From contig JAATFT010000098.1 of the NCBI GenBank assembly GCA_015655075.1, positions 1 to 60,088 of the forward strand: 60,088 nt of DNA, written 5' to 3'. Source of the DNA: Clostridiales bacterium. Lineage in GTDB: Bacteria; Bacillota; Clostridia; Lachnospirales; Lachnospiraceae. Every line of letters begins with the position of its first letter. The first letter of the stretch is position 1. The position numbers and the translations under genes are program-made. Below are positions 7,702 to 16,400 of this stretch, in pieces. The notes below the pieces were generated by a model. The model was given only the letters and a program-made list of their open reading frames with translations. It was not told the DNA's origin and did not search any database.

Positions 7702-8670
7702 CTAATACCCCTCCGTAAAATCCACTATATTCTCCAAAGGCTTATTTTCTAAATAAAGCTTCAGGTTATGATTAAACATAGTAAACCTCCTGATCATATT
7801 GCTGGGAGAACTGCCCGAAGTATGCGGCGTCAGGATTACATTCGGCAGCTCCCACAAAGGACTCTCTTCCGGCAAAGGTTCCGGCGTTGTTACGTCAAGG
7901 CCGGCTCCCCCAATCCAGTTTTCTTTTAAGGCCTTAATCAATGCATCCTGATCGATCAGGGCACCTCTTCCGATATTGACTAAAAATGCATTCGGTTTCA
8001 TCTTCTTTAGTTTCTCCTCCGAAATGATACCCTGTGTCTTGGGCGTATTAGGCAACGCTAAAACTATATAATCGGATTGCTTAAGGACTTCGTCTATATC
8101 GTCCAGACTATAAAGCTTATCCACATATTCCGGCATATCCGTTACAGTGCGTTTTACCCCAAGGACATTTGCCCCCCAGGCCTTGGCTCTCCTGGCTACC
8201 TGGGAACCTATATCACCCAGTCCGATTATACCCATGGTAGAACCGTAAAAATCCCTTATATCAGAATATCTGTTCCATTTTTTCTCCAGTTTATTGTAGG
8301 CATAATACTGAAGATTACGATTATAGGATAAGATCATGGCAAAGATATGCTCGGCAATGGGAAGACCGAATACGCCGCTTGAGTTGGTTAATTTTATGCC
8401 TTTGTTATAATAGCTTGCTTTATTGGTATAACCTTCCGCCCCTGCACTGGGAAGGTGAAGCCATTTTAAATTTTTTGCCTCTTTTAAAAACTCTATATCA
8501 GGCCGTCCAAATATAATATCTGGCTTTTGGATTAATTCTTTTGTTGTCTGTTTTGCGTCTGCAATCATCAGCTCGGCATCCGGTGCAATATCCATAATCT
8601 GCTTTTTACAATTTTCATCTACACTAAACACCGTATTATTCATAATCAAAATATACAATTTATCACTCAT
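7702..8670 (-). CDS. D-isomer-specific 2-hydroxyacid dehydrogenase
   Basis: An NAD-dependent dehydrogenase of the D-2-hydroxyacid family, 322 residues. The nucleotide-binding domain starts at the glycine-rich GIIGLGDIGSQVARRAKAWG (about residue 150). It has NIGRGALIDQDAL with the substrate arginine, a PEPLPEESPLW glutamate region and the catalytic histidine in LTPHTSG. The substrate (phosphoglycerate, glyoxylate, hydroxypyruvate or similar) cannot be told. The ATG at 8670 is 8 nt from GGGAGG; an upstream TTG at 8676 is too close. Its leader is long and structured and holds one copy of the structured repeat. Confidence 0.88.
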   Translation of the reverse strand: MSDKLYILIMNNTVFSVDENCKKQIMDIAPDAELMIADAKQTTKELIQKPDIIFGRPDIEFLKEAKNLKWLHLPSAGAEGYTNKASYYNKGIKLTNSSGVFGLPIAEHIFAMILSYNRNLQYYAYNKLEKKWNRYSDIRDFYGSTMGIIGLGDIGSQVARRAKAWGANVLGVKRTVTDMPEYVDKLYSLDDIDEVLKQSDYIVLALPNTPKTQGIISEEKLKKMKPNAFLVNIGRGALIDQDALIKALKENWIGGAGLDVTTPEPLPEESPLWELPNVILTPHTSGSSPSNMIRRFTMFNHNLKLYLENKPLENIVDFTEGY

Positions 8671-8690
8671 TTCCAAAACCTCCCGTAATA

Positions 8691-8784
8691 GGTCAAAACA
8701 GATATTCGCAATCCGCTATGCTACTTGCTCATAACCATACCAAGCTATGCTGATATTTACCTGCTATGCCGGTATTTCAGCCGG
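8691..8784 (-). repeat. Structured repeat, copy 1 (leader of the dehydrogenase)
   Basis: In minus-strand sense this copy has a hairpin ATACC...GGTAT, the core GGTTATGAGCAAGTAG (8721-8736) and a second hairpin AGCGGA...TCTGTT that needs two G-T pairs. It then runs into the GGGAGG ribosome site of the dehydrogenase. The other copies are at 10635-10717 and 56483-56569. Confidence 0.75.
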
Positions 8785-8804
8785 AACCCACTCTCCGACT
8801 GAAA

Positions 8805-8863
8805 TAAGTAAGTCCCAGGCCCACCGCTTACACTTCCCTAAGAAGCAGGATACTTACTTGTAA
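8805..8863 (-). promoter_or_regulatory. Long stem-loop in the dehydrogenase leader
   Basis: AAGTAAGTCC near 8807 pairs with GGATACTTACTT ending near 8862, enclosing a loop of about 35 nt. It lies between the promoter at 8907-8934 and the structured repeat, so the leader has at least three stems. Confidence 0.5.
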
Positions 8864-8906
8864 GGTTAAACTCTGGTTGCCGCAGAAAAAATACCGCCTT
8901 ATTTTA

Positions 8907-8934
8907 ATTATAGTCGATGTATCCCAAGTTGCAA
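8907..8934 (-). promoter_or_regulatory. Putative promoter of the hydroxyacid dehydrogenase
   Basis: On the minus strand TTGCAA (8929-8934), 16 nt and TATAAT (8907-8912). Transcription would start near 8900, giving a 5' leader of about 230 nt. Confidence 0.6.
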
Positions 8935-9134
8935 GTAAAATAACTATTACCTTCTGTAAATATAAATTTTTACTGTAAAATATCCTGTTGTTTAATTACA
9001 ATTAAATAATCTGAATGAATACATACATACGCTTTATTGCAGTTACTGCATCCAATCCGGAACTTCTGGTAAATATTATGTATATTATATTTTATACCGC
9101 TATTTTTAGATTAGATAGTTGAAAGGTAAAAATA

Positions 9135-9296
9135 ATGTCAGCAAATAAATCGTATTATAATAATACACTCTACGAAAACATTCCCCAGCCTATCCGCTAT
9201 GACGGTGCCGGAGCAACAGATAACGGCTCCCGGGATATTTTGGAATCAATCTACAAAGGCTGCATCTGTAATTATAGCAGCGAATATGGAAGATAA
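9135..9296 (+). pseudogene. Oxalate decarboxylase N-terminal relic
   Basis: A 53-codon frame with an AAAGG ribosome site starts MSANKSYYNNTLYENIPQPI and continues RYDGAGATDNGSRDI. This matches the N-terminus of bicupin oxalate decarboxylases, which begin with an (E)NIPQPIRGDxGAT segment. After RDI the frame runs into unrelated sequence and stops. No cupin metal-binding motif is present nearby. It is a 5' fragment left by a deletion. An overlapping frame at 9199-9396 shows no homology I can recognise. Confidence 0.5.
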
Positions 9297-9376
9297 CCTG
9301 TTAGAAGAACAGGCTGTATCAAACACCGCCCTTTGCGGACGTCATAAACAGATATGCCCTAATATCACCCCTGAAA

Positions 9377-10618
9377 TTATCTTACACCGCTCATGAGCCT
9401 GCATAAATCAGAAGTTATTTTTTCCGGTTCCCCAATAGGAATTTCGGAAGCCATGCTCTCAAATGTTTTACCATATTCACTTTTTTCTACCAGATAACCA
9501 ATGGAATAATTTGTATAACCCCAAAGGATGGGCATTCTTGCTTTGCTGGATTTCTTAATTTCTAATCCGAAACAAGAAAAGAGTTCTGCCGGAATGGTAC
9601 AGATTTCAATATCCCCCAGCCGGAGGATAAAAGCGTCAAAATCTATGGTAACCCTGGTTTTTTTCAGCTTAAGCCTTAGAATGGCAGCCCCGGAAGCCAA
9701 TAATTTTTTCTTGTCCGGATCTGTTTCTGTTTCCAATTTCCTCTGCGCTTCATCCAGTTCTTTCTTCCATTTTACTAAATCAGGTTCATACTCCATATGA
9801 TAATGATATGGCTCCACCTGAATACGGTTTACCTCCAGTTCTTCTTCTTTCTCCTGGTATAAAATCTGCACTAGGATTCCTTCACCGGTCCGAACCAGCT
9901 CATTGTAATCATTTCCCAGACGGTAACAGCGGTTGCTCATATCACCGGCTGCACCCTGCATCATAAGCGGAGTAATCCCCCACTCCTCCGCCAGCCTTCT
10001 TTTGATATAACCAAATAAATCACCGCTGATTTTTAAATTCTGGGGTCCCAGCACGGTAGGATGACAAGCCAGGTTTAAAAATGCCGCCGCAATTTTTCCG
10101 GCTTCATCTTTAAATTTAACGATATGTACATTCTTGTCACATACCTTATCAAGACCATTTCTGTTACTGTAAAATCCCTTAATTATAATATTTTGTCCGT
10201 ATGCCCGTACCGGAACAAAAGGCTTACCGTAACACAGGCTTACCGCCTCTAACCCCTTAGAAACCAAAAAATCCCTGTATCCCGGCCTTGCGCCATGTTC
10301 CTTATCCTCAAAAAAAGGGGAAACCGAATATACTTCCGGGGCCGCATGGGTATGGATAAAAGCTATCGTTATATTCTCCACGGGTACTGCATAAATTTCA
10401 TTCAGCCGTTTTCTTATCTTATCTGTCAGCTTCCTGTCCATAATGGTAAGGTCGTAGGTCAGCCAAATTAATACATTATCCTCCATGCCAAGCACCAGGG
10501 CGTTACATTCTATTTCATCCAGGACTCCGGAAGATATCTGAGTCCTTATGGCATGTCCGCATAAATAACACGGTTCTTCCGGCGTTATATTTGTTTTCGC
10601 TGCCGATACTTTTAACAT
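9377..10618 (-). CDS. Neutral ceramidase-like (alkaline ceramidase N-terminal domain) protein
   Basis: A 413-residue protein starting MLKVSAAKTNITPEEPCYLCGHA, the opening of the neutral/alkaline non-lysosomal ceramidase superfamily. THTHAAPE-like sequence (FIHTHAAPEVYS) and LACHPTVLG carry the histidines expected for the zinc site, and MMQGAAGDMSNR matches the family's GxxGD motif. There is no signal peptide, so it is probably cytoplasmic and its natural substrate is unlikely to be ceramide. The ATG at 10618 follows AGGAGG; a longer frame to 10639 ignores it. It lies downstream of the mannose-type PTS on the same strand. Confidence 0.75.
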   Translation of the reverse strand: MLKVSAAKTNITPEEPCYLCGHAIRTQISSGVLDEIECNALVLGMEDNVLIWLTYDLTIMDRKLTDKIRKRLNEIYAVPVENITIAFIHTHAAPEVYSVSPFFEDKEHGARPGYRDFLVSKGLEAVSLCYGKPFVPVRAYGQNIIIKGFYSNRNGLDKVCDKNVHIVKFKDEAGKIAAAFLNLACHPTVLGPQNLKISGDLFGYIKRRLAEEWGITPLMMQGAAGDMSNRCYRLGNDYNELVRTGEGILVQILYQEKEEELEVNRIQVEPYHYHMEYEPDLVKWKKELDEAQRKLETETDPDKKKLLASGAAILRLKLKKTRVTIDFDAFILRLGDIEICTIPAELFSCFGLEIKKSSKARMPILWGYTNYSIGYLVEKSEYGKTFESMASEIPIGEPEKITSDLCRLMSGVR

Positions 10619-10634
10619 ATAATTCCTCCTATAA

Positions 10635-10717
10635 GTCAAAGCGGATATTCCAGGTCCGCTGTACTACTTGCTCATAACCTATAACGGCACAGCCGGTATT
10701 AACCTGCTGCACCGGTT
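10635..10717 (-). repeat. Structured repeat, copy 2 (leader of the ceramidase-like gene)
   Basis: It holds the core GGTTATGAGCAAGTAG (minus strand, 10664-10679) and a perfect 6-bp stem AGCGGA/TCCGCT just before the AGGAGG site. On the other side is an ACCGGTGCAGCAGGT-TAATACCGGC segment that replaces the first hairpin of copy 1. Bases differ between copies while the stem is kept. Confidence 0.75.
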
Positions 10718-10849
10718 AAATTAATTAAATGATTAATGAAAAGAGCTGCCGCAAAATACTCGGAATATAATCGAACGGCAGAATCCAGCCATTGCCTTCT
10801 GCACAATTGTATCCTCCTATTTTGCCAGCAGCACCCTGTTTTAACATAA

Positions 10850-10881
10850 GACCCTTTGGGAAGGGGATATATAGGTTCTTA
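10850..10881 (-). terminator. Stem-loop overlapping the IID stop codon
   Basis: CATAAGACCC (about 10848-10857) pairs with GGTTCTTATG at 10874-10883, across the stop codon of the PTS IID gene. It may end or attenuate the PTS operon before the ceramidase-like gene. The T-run behind it is weak (TTAAAAC). Confidence 0.4.
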
Positions 10882-11685
10882 TGAAAACAACTTGATATTA
10901 TAGCCCAGAATTGCTAACAGCAGAACAATAATGATAATCTTAGTGGAGGTCATCCCTTTTTTGCCTAATAACCAATATACCAGTCCTACAAAGCAGCCGG
11001 GAAGCAGATACGGCATGATAGAATCCAGGGTGCTTTGCAGCTCGGTTATAACTTCACCGGTTGTAAAAGTAAGACTGGAAGTTAATTTTACGGTAGACGG
11101 TATCAGGGCGCCAATCACCATTAACCCTAATATATTGGCGGCATTGGTGATACTTTTTAACTGTCCGCTTAAAGTAGTTACAAATTTGGCTCCTTGTTTG
11201 TAACCCATCTGAAACATTAATTTGCGTAGATATATGAGAGCAATCCCATATAGAATACCGATCAATACGCCGATGGGGCTCCCGTCCAATCCCATATATG
11301 CCGCTATAGCACCGAATATGGTTAAAGGAATTACAAAAAATATGGAATCACCAACTCCTGCCATAGGCCCCATTAAACCTGTTTTTACCGCGGATACCGC
11401 TTCTCTGGTATCCGGACCCGGATGTTCTTCTACCGCTAAAGCCGCACCTAATATGATTCCTCCCATATACGGCTGGGTATTAAAGAAACGGAAATGGGAA
11501 TGGAGTACCTTTTTATATTCTTCCTCATCCGTGTAAATTTTTCTTAAGGCAGGCGCTAAGGCCAATACGGTACTGCTGCCCTGCATGGTTTCATAATTCC
11601 AGCAGATCTGGGGCTGTGTTCCCCATGTCCAGAATACTTTATTTACGTCTTTTTTTGTCAATACGGGTTCCTTAGAGTTCATCAT
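10879..11685 (-). CDS. PTS mannose/fructose/sorbose-family IID component
   Basis: A 268-residue membrane subunit of a mannose-class phosphotransferase permease. The start LTKKDVNKVFWTWGTQPQICWNYETMQG and the block HFRFFNTQPYMGGIILGAALA are diagnostic of EIID. GPMAGVGDSIFFVIPLTIFGAI and several C-terminal helices follow. EIID with EIIC forms the transmembrane channel. The ATG is 8 nt from AGGAGG and overlaps the end of the IIC gene by 14 nt, implying translational coupling. Confidence 0.93.
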   Translation of the reverse strand: MMNSKEPVLTKKDVNKVFWTWGTQPQICWNYETMQGSSTVLALAPALRKIYTDEEEYKKVLHSHFRFFNTQPYMGGIILGAALAVEEHPGPDTREAVSAVKTGLMGPMAGVGDSIFFVIPLTIFGAIAAYMGLDGSPIGVLIGILYGIALIYLRKLMFQMGYKQGAKFVTTLSGQLKSITNAANILGLMVIGALIPSTVKLTSSLTFTTGEVITELQSTLDSIMPYLLPGCFVGLVYWLLGKKGMTSTKIIIIVLLLAILGYNIKLFS

Positions 11686-12463
11686 CGTCTATACCTCCTG
11701 TACTTGCCGCCCCGGCAACCTGTATCTGCTGTTCCTGGGCTTTCTTATAATTAATTAAACCGGCTGCAATTCCAAATAATGCTATACCAAGCATCGGGAC
11801 TGACAAATAAGCAAATAATACAAATCCAACAATCATATAAGCGATATAATTTTTCGTATTCATATACCGGAGTAAAATAGCAATACCAACTGCGGGAAGT
11901 AATCCCCCTGCCGTATTCATGCCCCCCATTAACCAATCCGGAAGTATATCCAGGACTTTTTGTACCAGATCAGCTCCAACCGTTAAAACTAATACCACAG
12001 GTATTACCGGCTTTAAGGCCCAGGGAATCCAGCCGCACCGTATCCATAATGCCATTTTGGGATAATTACCTTCATCCACGCATTTTTCCGCTTTATGTGC
12101 AAACCACACGGATATGGTTCTTACCAAAATATCAAGCTGCATCATTAATAAGCTGACCGGAATGGCAACAGTCAGTCCATAGTCCATTCCTTTTCCCGTT
12201 AACACAGCTACTGCCGTTCCTATAATGGCCCCCATGGTGTAATCCGGAACAGATGCTCCCCCATAAGCACCAACTCCAAGCGTCATTAATTGCAGCGTCC
12301 CCCCAATGGTAAGCCCTAAAAGGGGATCCCCAAATATCAGTCCGGTAAAAAGACCCGCCGATACTACGTAACCATAAACCAAAATCTGGGTATTCATCAT
12401 ATCATACCCTTGTATAACTACGTAAATACATAATAAAATAATCTGCAGAGCATTTGCTTCCAT
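11672..12463 (-). CDS. PTS mannose/fructose/sorbose-family IIC component
   Basis: A 263-residue membrane subunit with about seven to eight helices. The block GLIFGDPLLGLTIGGTLQLMTLGVGAYGGASVPDY is the EIIC signature of the mannose class. It forms the sugar channel with IID. It sits in gene order IIA-IIB-IIC-IID on the minus strand, 18 bp after IIB. The ribosome site GGAGG is well placed before the ATG. Sugar specificity (mannose, sorbose, GlcN, gluconic acids or others) is not readable. Confidence 0.93.
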   Translation of the reverse strand: MEANALQIILLCIYVVIQGYDMMNTQILVYGYVVSAGLFTGLIFGDPLLGLTIGGTLQLMTLGVGAYGGASVPDYTMGAIIGTAVAVLTGKGMDYGLTVAIPVSLLMMQLDILVRTISVWFAHKAEKCVDEGNYPKMALWIRCGWIPWALKPVIPVVLVLTVGADLVQKVLDILPDWLMGGMNTAGGLLPAVGIAILLRYMNTKNYIAYMIVGFVLFAYLSVPMLGIALFGIAAGLINYKKAQEQQIQVAGAASTGGIDDDEL

Positions 12464-12481
12464 ACCCTATTCCTCCTCTTG

Positions 12482-12964
12482 TTATAATTCTTTTATCATC
12501 TGCATAAAATCATCAGCAGGATTGGAAGGTATTAATTGCATCCGTAAATCAACGCCTTTTTCTTTTAATTTCCGGAAATTCGCAATATCCTCCTTTGTTA
12601 CTGCCACCGTATTGCTTACCTTTATTTTTCCTTCCACATAGGTAAGATTTCCCACGTTTACGGCTTTAATTTCAACCCCGTTTTCCAATAGCCGCAGCAG
12701 TGTTTCGGGCGTTTTGATTAACATTAAAACTCTCTGCCCTTCATAATTGCCTTCCTTAATTCTGGCGGCAGCCTTATCCACCGGCAGCACGGACAAACTG
12801 ACACCGTTGGGTGTTGCCAGCTTGAGTGACATTTTCATAACTTCACTGTTTGCCGCATTATCATCTACCACCATGATACGGGTTGCTCCCAGATTATTTG
12901 TCCACATGGTTGCTACCTGCCCATGAATGAGACGGTCATCGATCCTTACATGAATAATAGCCAT
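12482..12964 (-). CDS. PTS mannose-family IIB component
   Basis: A 160-residue cytoplasmic phosphotransfer protein. MAIIHVRIDDRLIHGQVATMW carries the phosphorylated histidine (His14) in the conserved DRLIHGQV motif. It takes phosphate from IIA and passes it to the incoming sugar at IIC/IID. It starts 11 bp after the IIA gene. Confidence 0.94.
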   Translation of the reverse strand: MAIIHVRIDDRLIHGQVATMWTNNLGATRIMVVDDNAANSEVMKMSLKLATPNGVSLSVLPVDKAAARIKEGNYEGQRVLMLIKTPETLLRLLENGVEIKAVNVGNLTYVEGKIKVSNTVAVTKEDIANFRKLKEKGVDLRMQLIPSNPADDFMQMIKEL

Positions 12965-12975
12965 AATTTAACCTC

Positions 12976-13401
12976 CTAATTCTCCAAATCGTCTTCCTCA
13001 ACAGTCATCCGCTTCATATACTCATTCATGTATATCAACTGACTTCGCGCATTTTCCACCTCACTTTCCACTTCGGAAGCTTCTAAATACTTATCTTCCG
13101 ATAAATACAGCACAGCTATGATTACCGCAAGATTAATCCCTGTGATCAGGTGAAAGTGCTTTCGGTTCAGTTGGGTCATAAAATACTGATTTACGCTTCC
13201 TCCCATAATATCCGTAAATACAACAACTTCATCTTCCTCCTTTATTCCGTCGAGGAAGCCTTTTGCCTGCTCTTCAACGGAAACATTTTCTATATATGCA
13301 CTTATAACAGTAATATTCCTCAAATCTCCGGCAATCATACGAATGGCATTTAAAAAACCATTGGATAAGGTTCCGTGGGTTGCAATCAGATAATGTCTCA
13401 T
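12976..13401 (-). CDS. PTS mannose-family IIA component
   Basis: A 141-residue EIIA(Man) domain: MRHYLIATHGTLSNGFLNAI places the active histidine at position 9, and FTDIMGGSVNQYF is the second conserved block. It receives phosphate from HPr. The longer frame to 13443 adds 14 residues without a ribosome site; the ATG at 13401 follows GGAAG. It is the first gene of the PTS operon. Confidence 0.92.
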   Translation of the reverse strand: MRHYLIATHGTLSNGFLNAIRMIAGDLRNITVISAYIENVSVEEQAKGFLDGIKEEDEVVVFTDIMGGSVNQYFMTQLNRKHFHLITGINLAVIIAVLYLSEDKYLEASEVESEVENARSQLIYMNEYMKRMTVEEDDLEN

Positions 13402-13542
13402 ACTGACTTCCTTCCAAGTCGAACTTTTCGTGCACCGGCACATGTTGTTCTTATTTTTATGATATTAGTATAATATATCCGGCAAAAAAACTAAACATAT
13501 TAAATATTATTATGAATACGGTAATTCACTTTCATAGAAGTA

Positions 13543-13568
13543 CAAAAAAAGCACCAATCACGGTGCTT
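13543..13568 (-). terminator. Rho-independent terminator of the PRD regulator gene
   Basis: On the minus strand AAGCACC, a 6-nt loop and GGTGCTT (13549-13555 with 13562-13568) are followed by a run of T. It lies just after the regulator's stop, so the regulator and the PTS operon are separate transcripts. Confidence 0.85.
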
Positions 13569-13582
13569 ATTCCTTTAACAAG

Positions 13583-15517
13583 TTAGTTATAATGCTCAGC
13601 AAATCCCGAAATACAGACCTTCGCCTGCTTAAATGATCTGGCATTTATCATATCATATACAAACTGGATGTTTTTTACGGCTGTTTTTGCAAGACTTAAG
13701 GCTGAAAATGGCTCGTATTCATTGCTTCCGTTAAAAACCAGTAATACCAGCCGGCATTTTTCCTTATCCCAGATTATCGGTTTTTTTAGTGTCCCGATTG
13801 CTATAACAGGTTCTGAATTGCAGGCAAATAAGGTATGGGGAATGGCAACACAATTTCCCTGTTCGGAAGAAGAAATCCTCTCCCTGTTTAACACTAAATC
13901 CGCTACATCCTTTACCATATTAAAATGCACTTTTGCTTTATCAACCAATATTTTAATTACTTCTTCCTTGGCAGCAGCCTCAATATCCCGAATAAATAAC
14001 TCTTCATGGAAACAATCCTGAAATTTTTTTAAATTCAACTGTTCCATGGTAAAAAAATCCTTCAGCTCTGCTATGTCATTATCACTGAAAAAGTAATTCA
14101 GCCTGTTTACCGATATTTTTACATCAAAACGGATTGCGGGAATATCAGTAAGGATACAGTCAAAATTTTCAATTGCCGTATACTTAAGCTGATAAAACTC
14201 TATCACATCAATTTTATCAATGTATTTCCCAAATCCGGTTTTTAATTCATAAACAAATAAATCTGCCGCGTTGTTCCCGTTTGCCAGTATTACCAATATA
14301 TTCATTTTTCTATGGTTAAAGATGGATTTAAAATGAGTATAAAACCGGTAGGATAAATAAGCAATCTCCGTCTCCTTTATTTTTATCCCCAGGCTTTCTT
14401 CCAGGAATCGGCTTGCAACCACCGCATATTCAAAAGCCGGGTTGCTTCCTTTACTTACCAAAATACCCACATCCTTTTTCTCCAATCCATATTTCAAGCG
14501 GTAAAACATCCCTCTTAAATGCCTGGCCAGTTCCTGCCTCATATCAGGATAAACCGTCAGGTCATCGCCTATGGATTCAAAAATCCAGTCAATGATCCTT
14601 CCGCTCATTTCAAAATACTTTCGTTCCTTACGGATATCATAAAAATCTTTTTTGGTAATATTCCTTCTTGACAGAATGAAGACGGCAATAAAAGTGACTT
14701 CCGTTTCACTCCAGTTTCTGATACCGATATCTTTAATGATTGCTTCTGCAAGCTGATATTCCACTTTCCGGCTGACCTCGTCCTTCTCTTCCGTCTTTAA
14801 TTCAATAGGAAAGCCATGCTCAATGCGGTAATCGGATACAATCAGTAATTTTACCAATTTCGCAAGAGAATTGTTTGAGATATAAACATTATATTCAATC
14901 AGTTTCTTTGCGGCCTTCTCCGTTATCATCTGGGGATCCCGTTTATATAAAGATTTATATTCCACGTTTTCTATACTGCTGCCGTCTTCGTCTGCATTCA
15001 GGTAATCGGAAAGTGCAACCCGGATATGGCTTTCTTTTCCTTTCAGGCGGATACCGTAATTAGCCCTGGTTTCCACTTCCAGATGGTAATCGGATAAGAG
15101 GGTTTTCACTTCCCGGAAATCATTTGTTATGGTAACCCTGCTGACATATAATTCTTCTGCGAACTGGTCAATTTTTACATATTCCTCCGTAAAAAGCAGT
15201 CTTCGTATAATATAGGAAATTCTAGGAGAAGAATTGGTGGGAATCCAATAATCATCCAGGTATTTTGTATTAAATGTCTGGGTAAATACCCGAAACTCAT
15301 TTTTATCGAATATTTCCAGATAACAGCCTTTGCCGGTTTTGGATATAATACGTGCTCCCCCGGTCAGTTCTAATATTTCATTAATCATATTCATATTACT
15401 CCGGACCGTTTTAGCAGTAGTTCCCAACACCACTGCCAGCACATCGCTGCTTATGGGTTCCTTTACATTGATTAATTGCCGGATTATCAATATTTGCTGT
15501 TTATTCAGATGATACAT
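13583..15517 (-). CDS. BglG/MtlR-type PRD regulator with EIIB- and EIIA-like domains
   Basis: A 644-residue multidomain regulator. The N-terminus has two helix-turn-helix segments (about 10-70 and 85-140, with AEELYVSRVTITNDFREVK). Two PTS regulation domains follow (about 180-400). Then comes an EIIB-like region (NILVILANGNNAADLFVYEL, lacking the usual cysteine) and a C-terminal EIIA(Fru/Mtl) domain with the histidine in CVAIPHTLF. Such proteins are activators whose activity is set by PTS phosphorylation. It lies just upstream of the PTS operon and probably controls it. The start at 15517 follows AGAGG; ten extra residues are possible. Confidence 0.85.
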   Translation of the reverse strand: MYHLNKQQILIIRQLINVKEPISSDVLAVVLGTTAKTVRSNMNMINEILELTGGARIISKTGKGCYLEIFDKNEFRVFTQTFNTKYLDDYWIPTNSSPRISYIIRRLLFTEEYVKIDQFAEELYVSRVTITNDFREVKTLLSDYHLEVETRANYGIRLKGKESHIRVALSDYLNADEDGSSIENVEYKSLYKRDPQMITEKAAKKLIEYNVYISNNSLAKLVKLLIVSDYRIEHGFPIELKTEEKDEVSRKVEYQLAEAIIKDIGIRNWSETEVTFIAVFILSRRNITKKDFYDIRKERKYFEMSGRIIDWIFESIGDDLTVYPDMRQELARHLRGMFYRLKYGLEKKDVGILVSKGSNPAFEYAVVASRFLEESLGIKIKETEIAYLSYRFYTHFKSIFNHRKMNILVILANGNNAADLFVYELKTGFGKYIDKIDVIEFYQLKYTAIENFDCILTDIPAIRFDVKISVNRLNYFFSDNDIAELKDFFTMEQLNLKKFQDCFHEELFIRDIEAAAKEEVIKILVDKAKVHFNMVKDVADLVLNRERISSSEQGNCVAIPHTLFACNSEPVIAIGTLKKPIIWDKEKCRLVLLVFNGSNEYEPFSALSLAKTAVKNIQFVYDMINARSFKQAKVCISGFAEHYN

Positions 15518-15944
15518 TTTAACCTCTTTTTCCTGCAGCTGAATCAATTATAAGCATATTTTTAATATTCAATTTATAATTATAAAATCCGGATTCAGTC
15601 ACAACCGTACATTGAGTGAAATATAAAATCAAATTGGATTACATGCCGTTCTTGTTAAAATTAGCTTAATTGTAACAACCGGTATATGTTTTGTCAATTC
15701 ATTCAAAGATAAAATAATCTGCCAAACCTTTGCCTGCCATGCACTATTGAGCAGACATTTCAGGTGATGATACGGGTAATGGGGAAATCCAAGTACAAAG
15801 AACAGGGCAAAAAGCGGGGCAAAAAGAAACGGAAGTGACAGGTTAGGGTTTGTGTGGTAGAATGGAAATAGCAAAGAAACCAGAATTTATCGGATGGTAA
15901 ATTGTCAGTTATTTATATTAGGTGCGAAATGAAAGGAGATTTTT
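15518..15944. other. Intergenic region with possible coding debris
   Basis: It must hold the PRD-regulator promoter. A plus-strand frame ending near 15838 gives GKSKYKEQGKKRGKKKRK and looks like the basic tail of a lost gene, but no start or family is seen. A 12-bp sequence ATAGCAAAGAAA near 15868 recurs near 16318, on the other side of the small gene at 15945. Confidence 0.35.
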
Positions 15945-16274
15945 ATGTCAGCATTTTTAAATTTAGGAAGTCTTGTTTTGGGACTTATATCATGGATAAT
16001 TCCAATCGTAGCAATAAGTCAATACCAGAAGAGAAAAAATGTATTTAGCTTTTCGATTATAAGTTTCAGTGCTTGTGCCCTATCTTTAGTTTTGCAGATA
16101 TTTGAAATCAAGCACAGAGTACATGTTGAAGATTGGTCTGCTCTTATGGATACGATTGATGTGTTGTCGTGGGTCGTTGTTGTGCTTGTCGTGATAACAA
16201 TAGTGTTGAATGTTGTCGGACTGAATATATGCAAAAAAAGTAACCATACTCGAACAGTGTTGAAAAAATTATGA
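15945..16274 (+). CDS. Small membrane protein of unknown function
   Basis: A 109-residue protein with an AAAGGAG ribosome site 7 nt before its ATG. It has hydrophobic segments at about 5-27 (LNLGSLVLGLISWIIPIVAI), 33-52 and 72-95, joined by a short basic loop (SQYQKRKN). The tail is basic. I do not recognise a family with confidence; similar three-helix proteins are usually annotated as hypothetical. It is flanked by short direct repeats and has unlike neighbours on both sides, so it may be a small cassette. Confidence 0.6.
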   Translation: MSAFLNLGSLVLGLISWIIPIVAISQYQKRKNVFSFSIISFSACALSLVLQIFEIKHRVHVEDWSALMDTIDVLSWVVVVLVVITIVLNVVGLNICKKSNHTRTVLKKL

Positions 16275-16318
16275 GTGTTATGGAAAGTTGGAAAATCATA
16301 ATTCATCGGTAAGTTTAT

Positions 16319-16396
16319 AGCAAAGAAAGAACAATCCCGCAAGGGTATATAAACGGCTTCGCCGCCCTTGCAGAATTGCCCTTTCTTCGCTTTTTA
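16319..16396. terminator. Nested stem-loop between convergent genes
   Basis: An outer stem AGCAAAGAAAG (16319-16329) / CTTTCTTCGCT (16381-16391) encloses GCAAGGG (16339-16345) / CCCTTGC (16365-16371), followed on the plus strand by TTTTTA. It lies between the small membrane gene and the nitroreductase and can serve both. Confidence 0.6.
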
Positions 16397-16400
16397 GCAG

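Noticed and set aside
13401..13582. Sigma-54 (-24/-12) promoter for the mannose PTS
   Set aside because: Mannose PTS operons often use sigma-54 with a LevR-type activator, but no TGGCAC-N5-TTGC motif is present and the adjacent regulator lacks an AAA+ domain.
15629..15874. 81-codon minus-strand frame
   Set aside because: It has no ribosome site and an unusual Phe/Leu/Pro composition; the opposite strand looks equally plausible as debris.
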